Positions 6,607 to 14,724 are shown, counted from the first letter of the stretch. The stretch: DNA of 18,467 bases from CAZRRV01 sp964602735 (GCA_964602735.1 CAZRRV010000031.1:1-18467); one strand, 5' to 3'. A program made the numbers and translations. The notes: generated by a model not told the origin, from the letters alone.

Positions 6607-7425
6607 GTAAAGAAATTTCCTGTCGGATTGCAGTTGTATTCGGTGCGCGACGATATGGCGGCCGATGTCGGCAAAACCCTGGAAAAGGTTAAAGCCATGG
6701 GTTACGACGGGGTCGAATTTGCGGGGCTGTTCGACCGCGACCCGGGCGAGATAAAGGCGCTTTGCGAAAAGTACGGGCTTGTACCCGTATCCGCTCATGT
6801 CCCTTATGTCGATATGGTGGCGGATCCCGAAAAGATTATGAGCGATTACGCGGAAATCGGTTGCAAATACATCGCCATTCCCTATTTAACCGAGGAATAC
6901 CGCCCCGGCCACCCCGGTTTCGACGGGGTTATAAAAAATGCCGCGATGCTCGGCGAGGCGGCAAAAAAGCACGGGATGACTCTTCTGTATCATAATCACG
7001 ATTTTGAATTTCAAAAGGTCGGCGACAGATACGCGCTTGATATTCTGTATTCCGAGGTTCCCGCCGCGTTGCTGCAGACCGAACTCGATACCTGCTGGGT
7101 GAATGTCGGAGGAGAAAACCCCGCGGATTATCTCCGCAAATATTCCGGCCGTTCCCCGGTTGTTCATCTCAAGGATTTCGCGGGGCAGAAAGGCGGGAAA
7201 ATGTACGCTTTGATCGGTATCGACGACAAGCCCGCAAAGGAAGATTCCGCCGGCAAATTCGAGTTCCGCCCGATAGGAAAGGGCCTGCAGAATATTCCCG
7301 AAATTATAAGCGCTTCCGCCGACGCGGGAGCCGAGTGGCTCATTGTCGAACAGGATCAGCCGTCTATGGGGTTAACTCCCATGGAATGCGCGCGTTGCAG
7401 TATCGACTATCTTAAATCGCTGTAA
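6604..7425 (+). CDS. Sugar phosphate isomerase/epimerase family protein (xylose-isomerase-like TIM barrel)
   Basis: 273 aa from the TTG start. The N-terminus GLQLYSVRDDM (8-18), YDGVEFAGL (34-42), HNHDFEF (130-136), ELDTCW (160-165), VVHLKDF (186-192) and IVEQD (247-251) are the hallmark blocks of the AP_endonuc_2/IolE-like barrel. E160 or D162, H188 and E249 are likely metal ligands. Members isomerise, epimerise or dehydrate sugars and cyclitols, often 3-keto forms (IolE, YcjR); the exact reaction cannot be read here. It is the first gene of an operon with two Gfo/Idh/MocA dehydrogenases, which suggests a substrate that is oxidised to a keto sugar, rearranged and then reduced. Cytoplasmic. 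Confidence 0.9.
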   Translation: MVKKFPVGLQLYSVRDDMAADVGKTLEKVKAMGYDGVEFAGLFDRDPGEIKALCEKYGLVPVSAHVPYVDMVADPEKIMSDYAEIGCKYIAIPYLTEEYRPGHPGFDGVIKNAAMLGEAAKKHGMTLLYHNHDFEFQKVGDRYALDILYSEVPAALLQTELDTCWVNVGGENPADYLRKYSGRSPVVHLKDFAGQKGGKMYALIGIDDKPAKEDSAGKFEFRPIGKGLQNIPEIISASADAGAEWLIVEQDQPSMGLTPMECARCSIDYLKSL

Positions 7426-7426
7426 A

Positions 7427-7448
7427 GGCAGTATCGCCGGATATTGCC
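7427..7448 (+). repeat. Intercistronic hairpin
   Basis: GGCAGTAT, loop CGCCGG, ATATTGCC: 8 bp with one G-U pair, beginning one base after the isomerase stop and 10 bp before the next ribosome site. No T tract follows, so it is more likely an mRNA-stability element than a terminator. Confidence 0.5.
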
Positions 7449-7473
7449 TGAATTTATAAGGAGGTTTTCAAAA

Positions 7474-8610
7474 ATGGCGGACGAAGTACTAAGTCAGTTT
7501 ACGCAGCAGAAAGACGAGGCGGCGGTCGATACAAGCAGGCGCCTTAAGGTCGGTATTATCGGCACGGGTTGGATTGCGGAATCGCATGTTCAATCCTACA
7601 AAAATATGCCGGATGTCGATATTGTGGCGGGCGCGGATCTGATTCCCGGGAAAGCGGAGGCTTTCTTCAAAAAATGGGGAGTCGAGGGCGTGCGCTGCTA
7701 CCCCGATCATAAATCGATGATTGATGCCGAAGAGTTAGACGCCGTTTCGGTTTGCACCTATAATGCCACACACGCCGAGTGTACGATATACGCGCTCGAA
7801 CACGGGGTGCCGGTTCTTCTCGAAAAGCCGATGACGGTAACGGTTGAAGAGGCGGCGGAGATTATCAAAGCCGAGAAAAAAAGCGGCAAAGTGCTGTCGA
7901 TCGGATTCCAGCCCCGTTTCGACGAAAACATGAAGATGATTAAGAAAATCGTGGATTCCGGAGAACTCGGCAAAATTTATTACATTCAAACCGGGGGAGG
8001 CCGCCGCCGCGGTATTCCGAACAGCACGTTTATCGAGAAAAAAACCGCCGGTATCGGCGCTCTCGGAGACATCGGTTGCTATTCGCTCGATATGGTGCTT
8101 AACGCGATCGGCTATCCGAAACCGCTCACCGTTTCCGGATATACCTCGTCTTATTTCGGCACCAACCCGGAGGAAAACAACCCGGAGGATGCCGCGAGGT
8201 TCAATGTCGATGATTTTGCCGCCGCGTTTATCCGCCTGGAAGGCGACATTATCCTCGATTTCCGCATTGCCTGGGCCATGAACATCAACACCCCGGGCGA
8301 CACGGTGATTTTGGGCACAAAAGGCGGATTGCGCATCCCCTCAACCGATTGCTGGAACGGCACCCCCGGCGGCCCGATGACGGTTTACAGGCAAGTCGCG
8401 GGGTCAAAGGTCGAAACCGTTATTCCTCTCAAACAGACTAAAGGTTCGCTGTTCGATCTGAAGATCCGTTCGTTCCTCGATGCCGTAAAATACGGCGGCC
8501 CGTCGCCGGTACCTTCGTCGCAGATTCTTTACAATCAGGCGATTATCGACGGTATAGCGAAATCGGCGGCTCTCGGTCACGAAATCAAAATCGAAATTCC
8601 GGAGTGCTGA
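7474..8610 (+). CDS. Gfo/Idh/MocA family oxidoreductase, Tyr-type active site
   Basis: 378 aa. AAGGAGG at 7458-7464 places the start at ATG 7474; an upstream ATG in frame at 7444 lacks a site. After a polar 23-residue leader, the Rossmann motif GIIGTGWIAESH (27-38) binds NAD(P). LLEKPM (115-120) holds the conserved EKP lysine K118. DIGCYSLD (199-206) is the second active-site motif. Position 203 is Tyr where many family members have His; glucose-fructose oxidoreductase likewise uses Tyr in a DIGIYGLN context. Likely reaction: NAD(P)-dependent oxidation or reduction at a sugar or cyclitol carbon. Second gene of the operon. The family is certain; the substrate is unknown. Confidence 0.92.
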   Translation: MADEVLSQFTQQKDEAAVDTSRRLKVGIIGTGWIAESHVQSYKNMPDVDIVAGADLIPGKAEAFFKKWGVEGVRCYPDHKSMIDAEELDAVSVCTYNATHAECTIYALEHGVPVLLEKPMTVTVEEAAEIIKAEKKSGKVLSIGFQPRFDENMKMIKKIVDSGELGKIYYIQTGGGRRRGIPNSTFIEKKTAGIGALGDIGCYSLDMVLNAIGYPKPLTVSGYTSSYFGTNPEENNPEDAARFNVDDFAAAFIRLEGDIILDFRIAWAMNINTPGDTVILGTKGGLRIPSTDCWNGTPGGPMTVYRQVAGSKVETVIPLKQTKGSLFDLKIRSFLDAVKYGGPSPVPSSQILYNQAIIDGIAKSAALGHEIKIEIPEC

Positions 8611-8652
8611 ACGGTTCACTCCGTTCCGCGGGCGGCCGGGTCGGCCGCCCGC
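8601..8652 (+). repeat. Overlapping and strong hairpins between the two dehydrogenase genes
   Basis: A perfect 10-bp stem GCGGGCGGCC (8628-8637) / GGCCGCCCGC (8643-8652) with a 5-nt loop and no T tract. Just before it, two mutually exclusive 6-bp stems are possible: GGAGTG/CACTCC (8601-8606, 8617-8622), which includes the stop codon in its loop, and GAACGG/CCGTTC (8609-8614, 8621-8626). Confidence 0.6.
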
Positions 8653-8690
8653 ATATAGCAAAATAAAGCAGGGAACAGGAAGGATATTCA

Positions 8691-9782
8691 ATGCTTAACG
8701 GAAATGTTTGCGTCGCGGTGATAGGCTACGGCGGCATGGGTAAACATCATACACAGCGCGTGGCGAAAGTTGAGGGGCTGGCGTTAAAAGGCGTTTACGA
8801 TATTAAGCCCGAGCGCAACGAGGTCGCGCGGCACGACGGATTGTATGCTTATCCCTCTTACGAGGCGGTGCTCGACGATAAAGACGTTGATTTGGTGATA
8901 GTTGCCGTACCTAACGACCGGCACATAACCGTATGCGAGCAGGCAATGAACAGCGGCAAGCATGTGATTTGCGAAAAACCCGTATCGCTCACTTCGGCGG
9001 AATTTCTCGATATGGTCGACTGTTCCGAAAAGAACAATGTGGTTTTTACGGTCAACCAGAACCGCCGGTGGGATCGCGACTATTTAACGGCAAAGAAGAT
9101 TTACGACGAAAAAACGCTGGGCCCCGTGTTCAACGTGGAATCGCGCGTTCACGGCTCCCGCGGAATACCCGGCGACTGGCGCAACAAAAAACGGTACGGA
9201 GGAGGCATGGTTCTCGACTGGGGCGTTCATTTAATCGACCAGGTTATGCAGATGATAAATCTTCCGATTGAAACCGTCCAGGCGCAGTTTTTCTATGTTT
9301 CCAACGAGGAATGCGAAGACGGGTTCAAACTGCTGATTGAGTATAAAGGCGGCATGAAATCGCACGTAGAGGTAGGAACCAGCAATTTCATCAATCTGCC
9401 GAGGTGGTATATTCTGGGTGAAAACGGTTCCGCCGTTGTCGACGACTGGCAGTTAAACGGCAAAATCGTCATGGTATCCGACTGGGAAAACCGCGACGCC
9501 GTTCCGGTGGTGACCGAGGCGGGTCTTACCAAAACCATGGCGCCGCGGACAAGCGACACCATTAAAGAATACCCCCTGCCGCCGGTACAGTCGGATGTTC
9601 TCGATTTTTACCGCAATGTAAGAGACGCCGCCTCAGGCAAAGCGGAACCGCTGATAAAGCACGACGAAGTTCTGCGCTGCATGGTGCTTATGGAGGCAAT
9701 GTTCGACGCCGTGGAGCGGCGCCGTGTCATCACCGATTTTGAGGAGCGTTACGCCGAGGCGCTGAAAAAATTAAAAAAATAA
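8691..9782 (+). CDS. Gfo/Idh/MocA family oxidoreductase, His-type active site
   Basis: 363 aa, preceded by GGAAGG about 10 bp before the ATG. The Rossmann motif VIGYGGMGKHH (10-20) lies at the very N-terminus. CEKPVS (94-99) holds the EKP lysine K96. GGMVLDWGVHLID (171-183) is the canonical D.G.H..D motif with H180. It differs from the preceding paralogue, which has Tyr at the equivalent place and a longer leader, so the two are probably not redundant and may act on different carbons or in opposite directions. Third and last gene of the operon; the gap of 80 bp to the preceding gene contains a strong hairpin, and a terminator follows 13 bp after the stop. The family is certain; the substrate is unknown. 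Confidence 0.92.
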   Translation: MLNGNVCVAVIGYGGMGKHHTQRVAKVEGLALKGVYDIKPERNEVARHDGLYAYPSYEAVLDDKDVDLVIVAVPNDRHITVCEQAMNSGKHVICEKPVSLTSAEFLDMVDCSEKNNVVFTVNQNRRWDRDYLTAKKIYDEKTLGPVFNVESRVHGSRGIPGDWRNKKRYGGGMVLDWGVHLIDQVMQMINLPIETVQAQFFYVSNEECEDGFKLLIEYKGGMKSHVEVGTSNFINLPRWYILGENGSAVVDDWQLNGKIVMVSDWENRDAVPVVTEAGLTKTMAPRTSDTIKEYPLPPVQSDVLDFYRNVRDAASGKAEPLIKHDEVLRCMVLMEAMFDAVERRRVITDFEERYAEALKKLKK

Positions 9783-9795
9783 CATAACGGCGGCA

Positions 9796-9821
9796 CCCGC
9801 GGTCTTCCCCGCGGGCTTTTT
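9796..9821 (+). terminator. Rho-independent terminator of the sugar operon
   Basis: CCCGCGG, loop TCTTCC, CCGCGGG, then C and TTTTT. It starts 13 bp after the stop at 9782. Confidence 0.85.
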
Positions 9822-9886
9822 ATGCCCGCCTTTCCCGCAATTTACGGATAAATTTGCCGCGGATGAAATTTTTTTCAAAAAAACAC

Positions 9887-9914
9887 TTGATTTTTCAAAA
9901 AAAGGTATTACAAT
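9887..9914 (+). promoter_or_regulatory. groES-groEL promoter
   Basis: TTGATT at 9887-9892, a 16-bp spacer, TACAAT at 9909-9914. The predicted transcription start falls at the left arm of the CIRCE element, the usual geometry for HrcA repression. Confidence 0.8.
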
Positions 9915-9919
9915 ATCAT

Positions 9920-9946
9920 TTAGCACTCGAAGGTGCAGAGTGCTAA
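9920..9946. promoter_or_regulatory. CIRCE operator (HrcA binding site)
   Basis: TTAGCACTC (9920-9928), 9-nt spacer, GAGTGCTAA (9938-9946): a perfect match to the CIRCE consensus. In Firmicutes HrcA binds this inverted repeat and represses chaperone genes at normal temperature. hrcA itself is not in the window. Confidence 0.97.
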
Positions 9947-9975
9947 TATCAACACAAAATGTGGGAGGATTTATC

Positions 9976-10263
9976 ATGAAGATTAAACCGTTAGCAGATC
10001 GCATCGTAATCAAAATGGAAGAAGCCGAAGAAACCACCAAAAGCGGCATCATTTTGGCGGGTTCGGCGAAAGAAAAGCCGCAGGTAGCCGAAATCATCGC
10101 GGTAGGCCCCGGCGGAACGGTCGACGGCAAGGAAGTTAAAATGGAGCTTACGGTCGGTCAGAAAGTGCTTGTAAGCAAATATGCCGGCACCGAGGTTAAG
10201 GTCGACGGTGTGGAGTACAGCATTTTAAGTCAGTCGGATGTACTGGCGGTAGTTGAAGAGTAA
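9976..10263 (+). CDS. groES: Co-chaperonin GroES (Cpn10)
   Basis: 95 aa, the usual family length. It forms the heptameric lid of the GroEL folding chamber in the cytoplasm. The sequence starts KIKPLADRIVIKMEEAEETT, has the mobile-loop region TTKSGIILAGSAKEKPQ (residues 20-36), then VAEIIAVGPGG and the C-terminal DVLAVVEE. The start at ATG 9976 is set by GGGAGG at 9963-9968; an upstream in-frame ATG (9940) lies inside the CIRCE element and would not be translated sensibly. It is followed after 23 bp by groEL in one CIRCE-controlled operon. Confidence 0.97.
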   Translation: MKIKPLADRIVIKMEEAEETTKSGIILAGSAKEKPQVAEIIAVGPGGTVDGKEVKMELTVGQKVLVSKYAGTEVKVDGVEYSILSQSDVLAVVEE

Positions 10264-10286
10264 TTTTTAATTGGAGGTAATAAATC

Positions 10287-11924
10287 ATGGCTAAGGAAAT
10301 CATTTTCGGTGAAGACGCGCGCAAAGCGCTGCAGTCCGGCGTCGATCAGCTGGCGAACGCCGTTAAGGTAACTTTGGGGCCCAAAGGCCGCAACGCGGTT
10401 CTCGATAAAAAATACGGTTCGCCCCTTATCATCAACGACGGCGTTACCATCGCGAAAGAAATCGAGTTAGACGATCCTTTTGAGAATATGGGCGCTCAGC
10501 TCGTCAAAGAGGTCGCCACCAAAACCAACGATGTGGCGGGTGACGGTACCACAACCGCAACCGTTCTCGCGCAGGCGATAATCTGCGAGGGAATGAAAAA
10601 TGTCGCCGCAGGCGCCAACCCGATGATCGTTAAAAAGGGTATTAAAAAGGCTGTCGACAAAGCGGTTGAAACAGTGATTAAAAATTCCAAGAAAGTTTCC
10701 GGAAATGCCGACATCGAAAGGGTTGCCGCCATTTCCGCCGACAACGCCGAAATCGGCAAACTTATTGCCGAGGCTATGGAAAAAGTCACATCCGACGGGG
10801 TTATTACGGTTGAGGAGTCGAAAACCGCCGAGACATATTCCGAGGTTGTCGAGGGTATGCAGTTTGACCGCGGCTATATCACTCCTTATATGGTAACCGA
10901 TTCCGATAAAATGGAGGCCGTAATCGACGACGCTTACATTCTTATCACCGATAAGAAAATTTCCAATGTTCAGGAAATTCTTCCGTTGCTCGAACAGATT
11001 GTGAAATCCGGCCAGAAGCTTGTAATAATCGCCGAGGATGTTGAGGGCGAGGCGCTTTCAACCCTGATTGTAAACAAACTTCGCGGAACATTCACCTGTG
11101 TCGCCGTAAAAGCCCCCGGGTTCGGCGACCGCAGAAAAGAGATGTTGCAAGACATTGCCATTTTAACCGGCGGTACCGTAATTTCCGACGAACTGGGTCT
11201 CGATCTTAAAGAAACCACCGTAGATCAGCTCGGTCGTGCGCGTCAGGTTAAAGTCGAGAAAGAGAACACCATCATAGTCGACGGATTCGGCGATAAAGAC
11301 GAAATCAAAGCCAGAATCGGTCAAATCAAGAAGCAGATTGAAGTTACCACCAGCGACTTCGACCGCGAGAAGTTGCAGGAGCGTCTTGCGAAACTTTCCG
11401 GCGGCGTAGCGGTCATCAAAGTCGGCGCGGCTACGGAAACCGAAATGAAAGAGCAGAAACTTCGCATTGAAGATGCGCTTTCCGCCACAAAAGCCGCGGT
11501 CGAAGAGGGTATTGTCGCCGGCGGCGGCGTGTCGCTTGTGAATGTTATTCCCGAGGTCTCAAAACTGATCGACGAATGCGAAGGCGATGAGAAAACCGGT
11601 GTTCGTATCGTGCTCAAGGCGCTCGAGGCTCCTATTCGTCAAATCGCCGCCAACGCGGGGCTGGAAGGTTCGGTAATCGTAGATAAGATTGTATCTTCCG
11701 GCAAGGTGAACTACGGTTTTGATGTTTACAACGAGGTTTACACCGATATGTTGGAAGCGGGAATAGTCGATCCCACAAAAGTTACCCGTTCCGCTTTGCA
11801 GAATGCGGCATCGGTCGCTTCTATGGTACTTACCACCGAAACGCTTGTGGCCGACAAGAAAGATCCGGCTGCCGATGCGGCCGCGGCGCAGGCTGCCGCG
11901 AACGCCGGCGGCGGTATGTATTGA
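10287..11924 (+). CDS. groEL: Chaperonin GroEL (Cpn60)
   Basis: 545 aa, full length. ATP-dependent chaperonin forming a double heptameric ring that encloses unfolded proteins with GroES. Signature blocks are present: VTLGPKGRNAVLD (residues 28-40), NDGVTIAKEI, GDGTTTATVLAQ (86-97), the apical-domain segment around 190-370, and AAVEEGIVAGGG (406-417). The tail AAANAGGGMY is a reduced form of the usual Gly-Gly-Met repeat. GGAGG at 10273-10277 serves the ATG. Second gene of the CIRCE operon, closed by a strong terminator at 11949. Confidence 0.98.
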   Translation: MAKEIIFGEDARKALQSGVDQLANAVKVTLGPKGRNAVLDKKYGSPLIINDGVTIAKEIELDDPFENMGAQLVKEVATKTNDVAGDGTTTATVLAQAIICEGMKNVAAGANPMIVKKGIKKAVDKAVETVIKNSKKVSGNADIERVAAISADNAEIGKLIAEAMEKVTSDGVITVEESKTAETYSEVVEGMQFDRGYITPYMVTDSDKMEAVIDDAYILITDKKISNVQEILPLLEQIVKSGQKLVIIAEDVEGEALSTLIVNKLRGTFTCVAVKAPGFGDRRKEMLQDIAILTGGTVISDELGLDLKETTVDQLGRARQVKVEKENTIIVDGFGDKDEIKARIGQIKKQIEVTTSDFDREKLQERLAKLSGGVAVIKVGAATETEMKEQKLRIEDALSATKAAVEEGIVAGGGVSLVNVIPEVSKLIDECEGDEKTGVRIVLKALEAPIRQIAANAGLEGSVIVDKIVSSGKVNYGFDVYNEVYTDMLEAGIVDPTKVTRSALQNAASVASMVLTTETLVADKKDPAADAAAAQAAANAGGGMY

Positions 11925-11948
11925 TTTAGCCGAAAATGTAACCCTCAT

Positions 11949-11987
11949 AACAATCCCCTCGCGAGATACCGCGAGGGGATTGTTTTT
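11949..11987 (+). terminator. Rho-independent terminator of groES-groEL
   Basis: A perfect 15-bp stem (AACAATCCCCTCGCG at 11949-11963, complement at 11970-11984) with loop AGATAC, and a T tract at 11983-11987. It lies 24 bp after the groEL stop. Confidence 0.92.
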
Positions 11988-12228
11988 CTGTTTGTTTATG
12001 CGGACGGGTTCCCGCTGTAATTTCCCGAACCGGGTGCCGCACATTTCAAAAAGTTCGGCGAGGATGGCAAAAATAACGGTTGCCGAGGGTTATGGAATAC
12101 GATTGCGGCTCCGTAAAATCGCGCTTTACCTGAGACCGGACCCGTTGCGTATTTTGCGGCGGAATGTGTTGCGGCCGGTTGTGCGGATCGTGAATATCTC
12201 ATGGCGGAATTGTGCCAGAAAGCGAAGT

Positions 12229-12272
12229 GCTAACAAACACGCCGAAACGCGGTTTTCCGATGCGTTTCGGCG
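12229..12272 (-). terminator. Probable terminator of purA-yhaM
   Basis: An 11-bp perfect stem (CGCCGAAACGC at 12240-12250, GCGTTTCGGCG at 12262-12272) with an 11-nt loop. Read on the minus strand it is followed by GTGTTTGTTAGC, an imperfect T tract. It lies about 37 bp after the yhaM stop. Confidence 0.6.
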
Positions 12273-12309
12273 CCGTATTATATTCTGCTCCGACGGCGGA
12301 TTAAACCGC

Positions 12310-13284
12310 TTACAACAACTTTGCTTTGGGCTCGGAGGGCGACATTCCGTGATTGAATACCCTGCGGTTGTCGAGCGCCCAGAGCTTGCCGGAAAATCCG
12401 CCCGTTTCGGTCGATGCCGAAGCTTCGCTTATCTCGTAAACGCGGGCGTCTAATCTGTCAAGCGCGGAGAGAACCTCCGCCTCTAAAAACATCGGCCTTA
12501 CGGCGGCGCCGTATTCCGGATCGCCGTGATGCGACAGTACCATGTGCTCCAGCAGAATGGCAATTTCTTCCGGAATGTCGAGCTCTTTGGCGGCGCGGTC
12601 GATTATTATCGCTCCTTTCGCAAGGTGGCCCAATAGATTGCCCTCGGTGGAGTATCCGGTAGGCGTCCCGTAATCCGACACATCGAATTCGTCGATTTTG
12701 GCAACGTCGTGCAGGATAGCACCCGCGAGCAGCAGATCCCTGTTAATATGCGGGTAAATGTCACAAACCGCCTCTCCGAGTCTGGTTACCGAAAGGGTAT
12801 GGTACAGCAATCCCCCGCGTATCGCGTGATGCAGGCTTACCGCGGCGGGCCAGTAAAGCATTTTTTCGCGGTTCTGTTGCAGAATATAAAGAACCAGTTT
12901 TTTTATGTCGGCATCTTCAAAGTCAAGCGCTATGCTTTTAAGTTCTTCAAACATGGCTTCGCCGTCATATTCGGCGGTTTTTACAACTTCTTCGATATTA
13001 AAGCTGTCGGACAATTCGGCGTGTCTTATCCGCTCGATCCGCAACTGATCGGCTCCGTTGTATTGCGTGACGGTTCCGCGGATTTTTATAATCTCACCCG
13101 CCTGAAACTTTTCACCCGACGCGGGATTGTAATCCCAGTATTTTGCGGAGATGTCTCCGCTCGCGTCGCTCAGAATCATATCGAGGTAGGGAAGACCTTT
13201 TCCCGTTTTTTTAACATCCACTGATTTTATTATGCAGAATCCCTCTTCCGTTCCCGTCTGCATATTCAACACAGTAAAATTCAT
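12310..13284 (-). CDS. yhaM: YhaM-type 3'-5' exoribonuclease (OB fold plus HD domain)
   Basis: 324 aa, close to the 314 aa of Bacillus YhaM. Residues 15-90 form a nucleic-acid-binding OB fold (KTGKGLPYLDMILSDASGDI, then IIKIRGTVTQYNG). Residues 150-280 form an HD domain with H162 (LLYHTLSV), H192-D193 (AILHDVAKIDE), H247, H252-H253 (EHMVLSHHGDPEYG) and D276. The known enzyme is a metal-dependent cytoplasmic exoribonuclease that trims RNA 3' ends. AAGGAG lies about 7 bp before the ATG and overlaps the purA stop region. The gap to purA is 11 bp, so the two are cotranscribed, with purA first. Confidence 0.9.
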   Translation of the reverse strand: MNFTVLNMQTGTEEGFCIIKSVDVKKTGKGLPYLDMILSDASGDISAKYWDYNPASGEKFQAGEIIKIRGTVTQYNGADQLRIERIRHAELSDSFNIEEVVKTAEYDGEAMFEELKSIALDFEDADIKKLVLYILQQNREKMLYWPAAVSLHHAIRGGLLYHTLSVTRLGEAVCDIYPHINRDLLLAGAILHDVAKIDEFDVSDYGTPTGYSTEGNLLGHLAKGAIIIDRAAKELDIPEEIAILLEHMVLSHHGDPEYGAAVRPMFLEAEVLSALDRLDARVYEISEASASTETGGFSGKLWALDNRRVFNHGMSPSEPKAKLL

Positions 13285-13295
13285 ATCGCAGCTCC

Positions 13296-14573
13296 TTATC
13301 TGTAAATGATATTGTCACGCGCGGGGCCGTTTGAAACCATGTGTATGGGAACTCCGATTTCTTTTTCTATTGTTTCGATATAATGCCGGCAGTTGGCGGG
13401 CAGGTCGCCGTATTTTTTAATCCCGGTAATATCGCATTTCCATCCGGGCAAAACGGTAAGAACCGGCTTCGCTTTTTCGAGCTTCGGGGTAACGGGAAAT
13501 TCGCGTGTAATTTTTCCGTCAACGGAATATCCGACGCAGATCGGAATTTCATCCAGATATCCGAGCGCGTCGACAACCGTGAGCGCCGCCTCGGTCGCGT
13601 GCTGAACTTCGCACCCGTAGCGGGTCGCCACCGCGTCGAACCAACCCATGCGGCGCGGCCGCCCGGTGGTGGCGCCGTATTCTCCTCCGTCTCCTCCGTG
13701 TTGCCGCAGCATATCGGCCTGTTCGCCGAATATTTCGCTTACAAACGCGCCGGCGCCCACCGCGCTCGAATATGCTTTAACAACCGCGATTATTGTTTTT
13801 ATATTGTATGGGGCTACTCCCGCGCCTACGGCTCCGTATCCGGCGAGGGTAGACGACGATGTAACCATCGGGTAAATTCCGTAATCGGTGTCTTTCATCG
13901 AGCCCAACTGACCCTCAAGCAGTATGGTTTTATTGTCGCGTTCGGCATCCCGCAGAACGGCATGCGTATCGGTTACATAAGGCCGGATTCGATCGCGCCA
14001 CCGCAGCATGGTCGCGAAAATTTCCCCGGAGTCGAGCGCCGGCTTTCCGTAAAGCGATGTTATCGTCGCGTTTTTTATTTCCAGAGCCGAATCCAAACGG
14101 CGGCGCAACGAGGATTCGTTGCCGAACAGTTCGCAAACCTGGAATCCCGTCTTCGCGTACTTGTCGGAATAAAACGGGGCTATGCCCGATTTCGTCGAGC
14201 CGAAACTGTTTTTGCCCAGGCGCTCCTCCTCGTAACAGTCGAGAAGGACATGATACGGCATAACAATCTGCGCCCGGTCGGAAATCAGAATGTTCGGTTC
14301 GGGAACGCCGCGCTCCGTCAGCCCCGAAAGTTCGGTCAGGAACCCGTCTATATTCAACGCCACTCCCGGACCGATGATGTTTACGACATTGCTGTGAAAC
14401 ACACCCGACGGCAGAATATGCAGCGCGAATTTTCCGTATTCGTTTTTTATTGTATGCCCCGCGTTTGCTCCGCCCTGAAACCTGACGACAATGTCGGATT
14501 CGCCCGCGAGCATATCGGTGATTTTGCCTTTTCCTTCGTCTCCCCAGTTGGCGCCGACAATCGCTTTGACCAT
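13296..14573 (-). CDS. purA: Adenylosuccinate synthetase
   Basis: 425 aa from the ATG at 14573 (MVKAIVGANWGDEGKGK). It joins IMP and aspartate with GTP hydrolysis, the first committed step from IMP to AMP. D12 and H40 (GGANAGHT) match the catalytic pair of E. coli PurA, and GDEGKGK binds GTP. GATTGRPRRMGW and the C-terminal PGWKCDI...ISNGPARDNIIYR-type blocks are present (here MVSNGPARDNIIYR). The IMP loop reads EGQLGSMKDTDYGIYP instead of the usual EGAQGTLLDIDHGTYP, which I associate with a clostridial subgroup. A TTG at 14591 would add six residues, but the family normally starts at MVKAIVG; the ribosome site for either is weak. A poor TTTATA/TATGAT promoter lies at 14610-14637. It heads the operon with yhaM. 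Confidence 0.96.
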   Translation of the reverse strand: MVKAIVGANWGDEGKGKITDMLAGESDIVVRFQGGANAGHTIKNEYGKFALHILPSGVFHSNVVNIIGPGVALNIDGFLTELSGLTERGVPEPNILISDRAQIVMPYHVLLDCYEEERLGKNSFGSTKSGIAPFYSDKYAKTGFQVCELFGNESSLRRRLDSALEIKNATITSLYGKPALDSGEIFATMLRWRDRIRPYVTDTHAVLRDAERDNKTILLEGQLGSMKDTDYGIYPMVTSSSTLAGYGAVGAGVAPYNIKTIIAVVKAYSSAVGAGAFVSEIFGEQADMLRQHGGDGGEYGATTGRPRRMGWFDAVATRYGCEVQHATEAALTVVDALGYLDEIPICVGYSVDGKITREFPVTPKLEKAKPVLTVLPGWKCDITGIKKYGDLPANCRHYIETIEKEIGVPIHMVSNGPARDNIIYR

Positions 14574-14724
14574 TTTTACCGCTTCTTTCAAAAGTTCTCT
14601 TTTTAGTTTATCATATTTCGCGGGAAATGTATATAAAAATAATTGCGCGGCGGTTGCGATTTACGGGAACCGCGCGTTTTCGCGCCGGCACGGAAAAATT
14701 CATTTTTTTTTAACAAAGCCGGGC

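Larger units (their letters stand above)
11925..12309. other. Intergenic region between convergent groEL and yhaM
   Basis: It contains the groEL terminator (11949-11987) and the probable yhaM terminator (12229-12272). The stretch 11990-12228 is open in places but has no ribosome site, recognisable product or tRNA-like fold; I see nothing assignable in it. Confidence 0.6.

Noticed and set aside
11990..12232. Possible tRNA or small RNA gene between groEL and yhaM
   Set aside because: No T-loop GGTTCGAATCC-like segment or cloverleaf pairing, and no CCA end; only scattered short repeats.
11803..12453. 216-aa plus-strand frame after groEL
   Set aside because: It overlaps the groEL end, the 15-bp-stem terminator and yhaM in other frames; no ribosome site or known domain.
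13341..14606. 421-aa open frame on the plus strand opposite purA
   Set aside because: It is the antisense shadow of purA; no ribosome site, and the translation has no recognisable domain, while the minus strand encodes full-length PurA.
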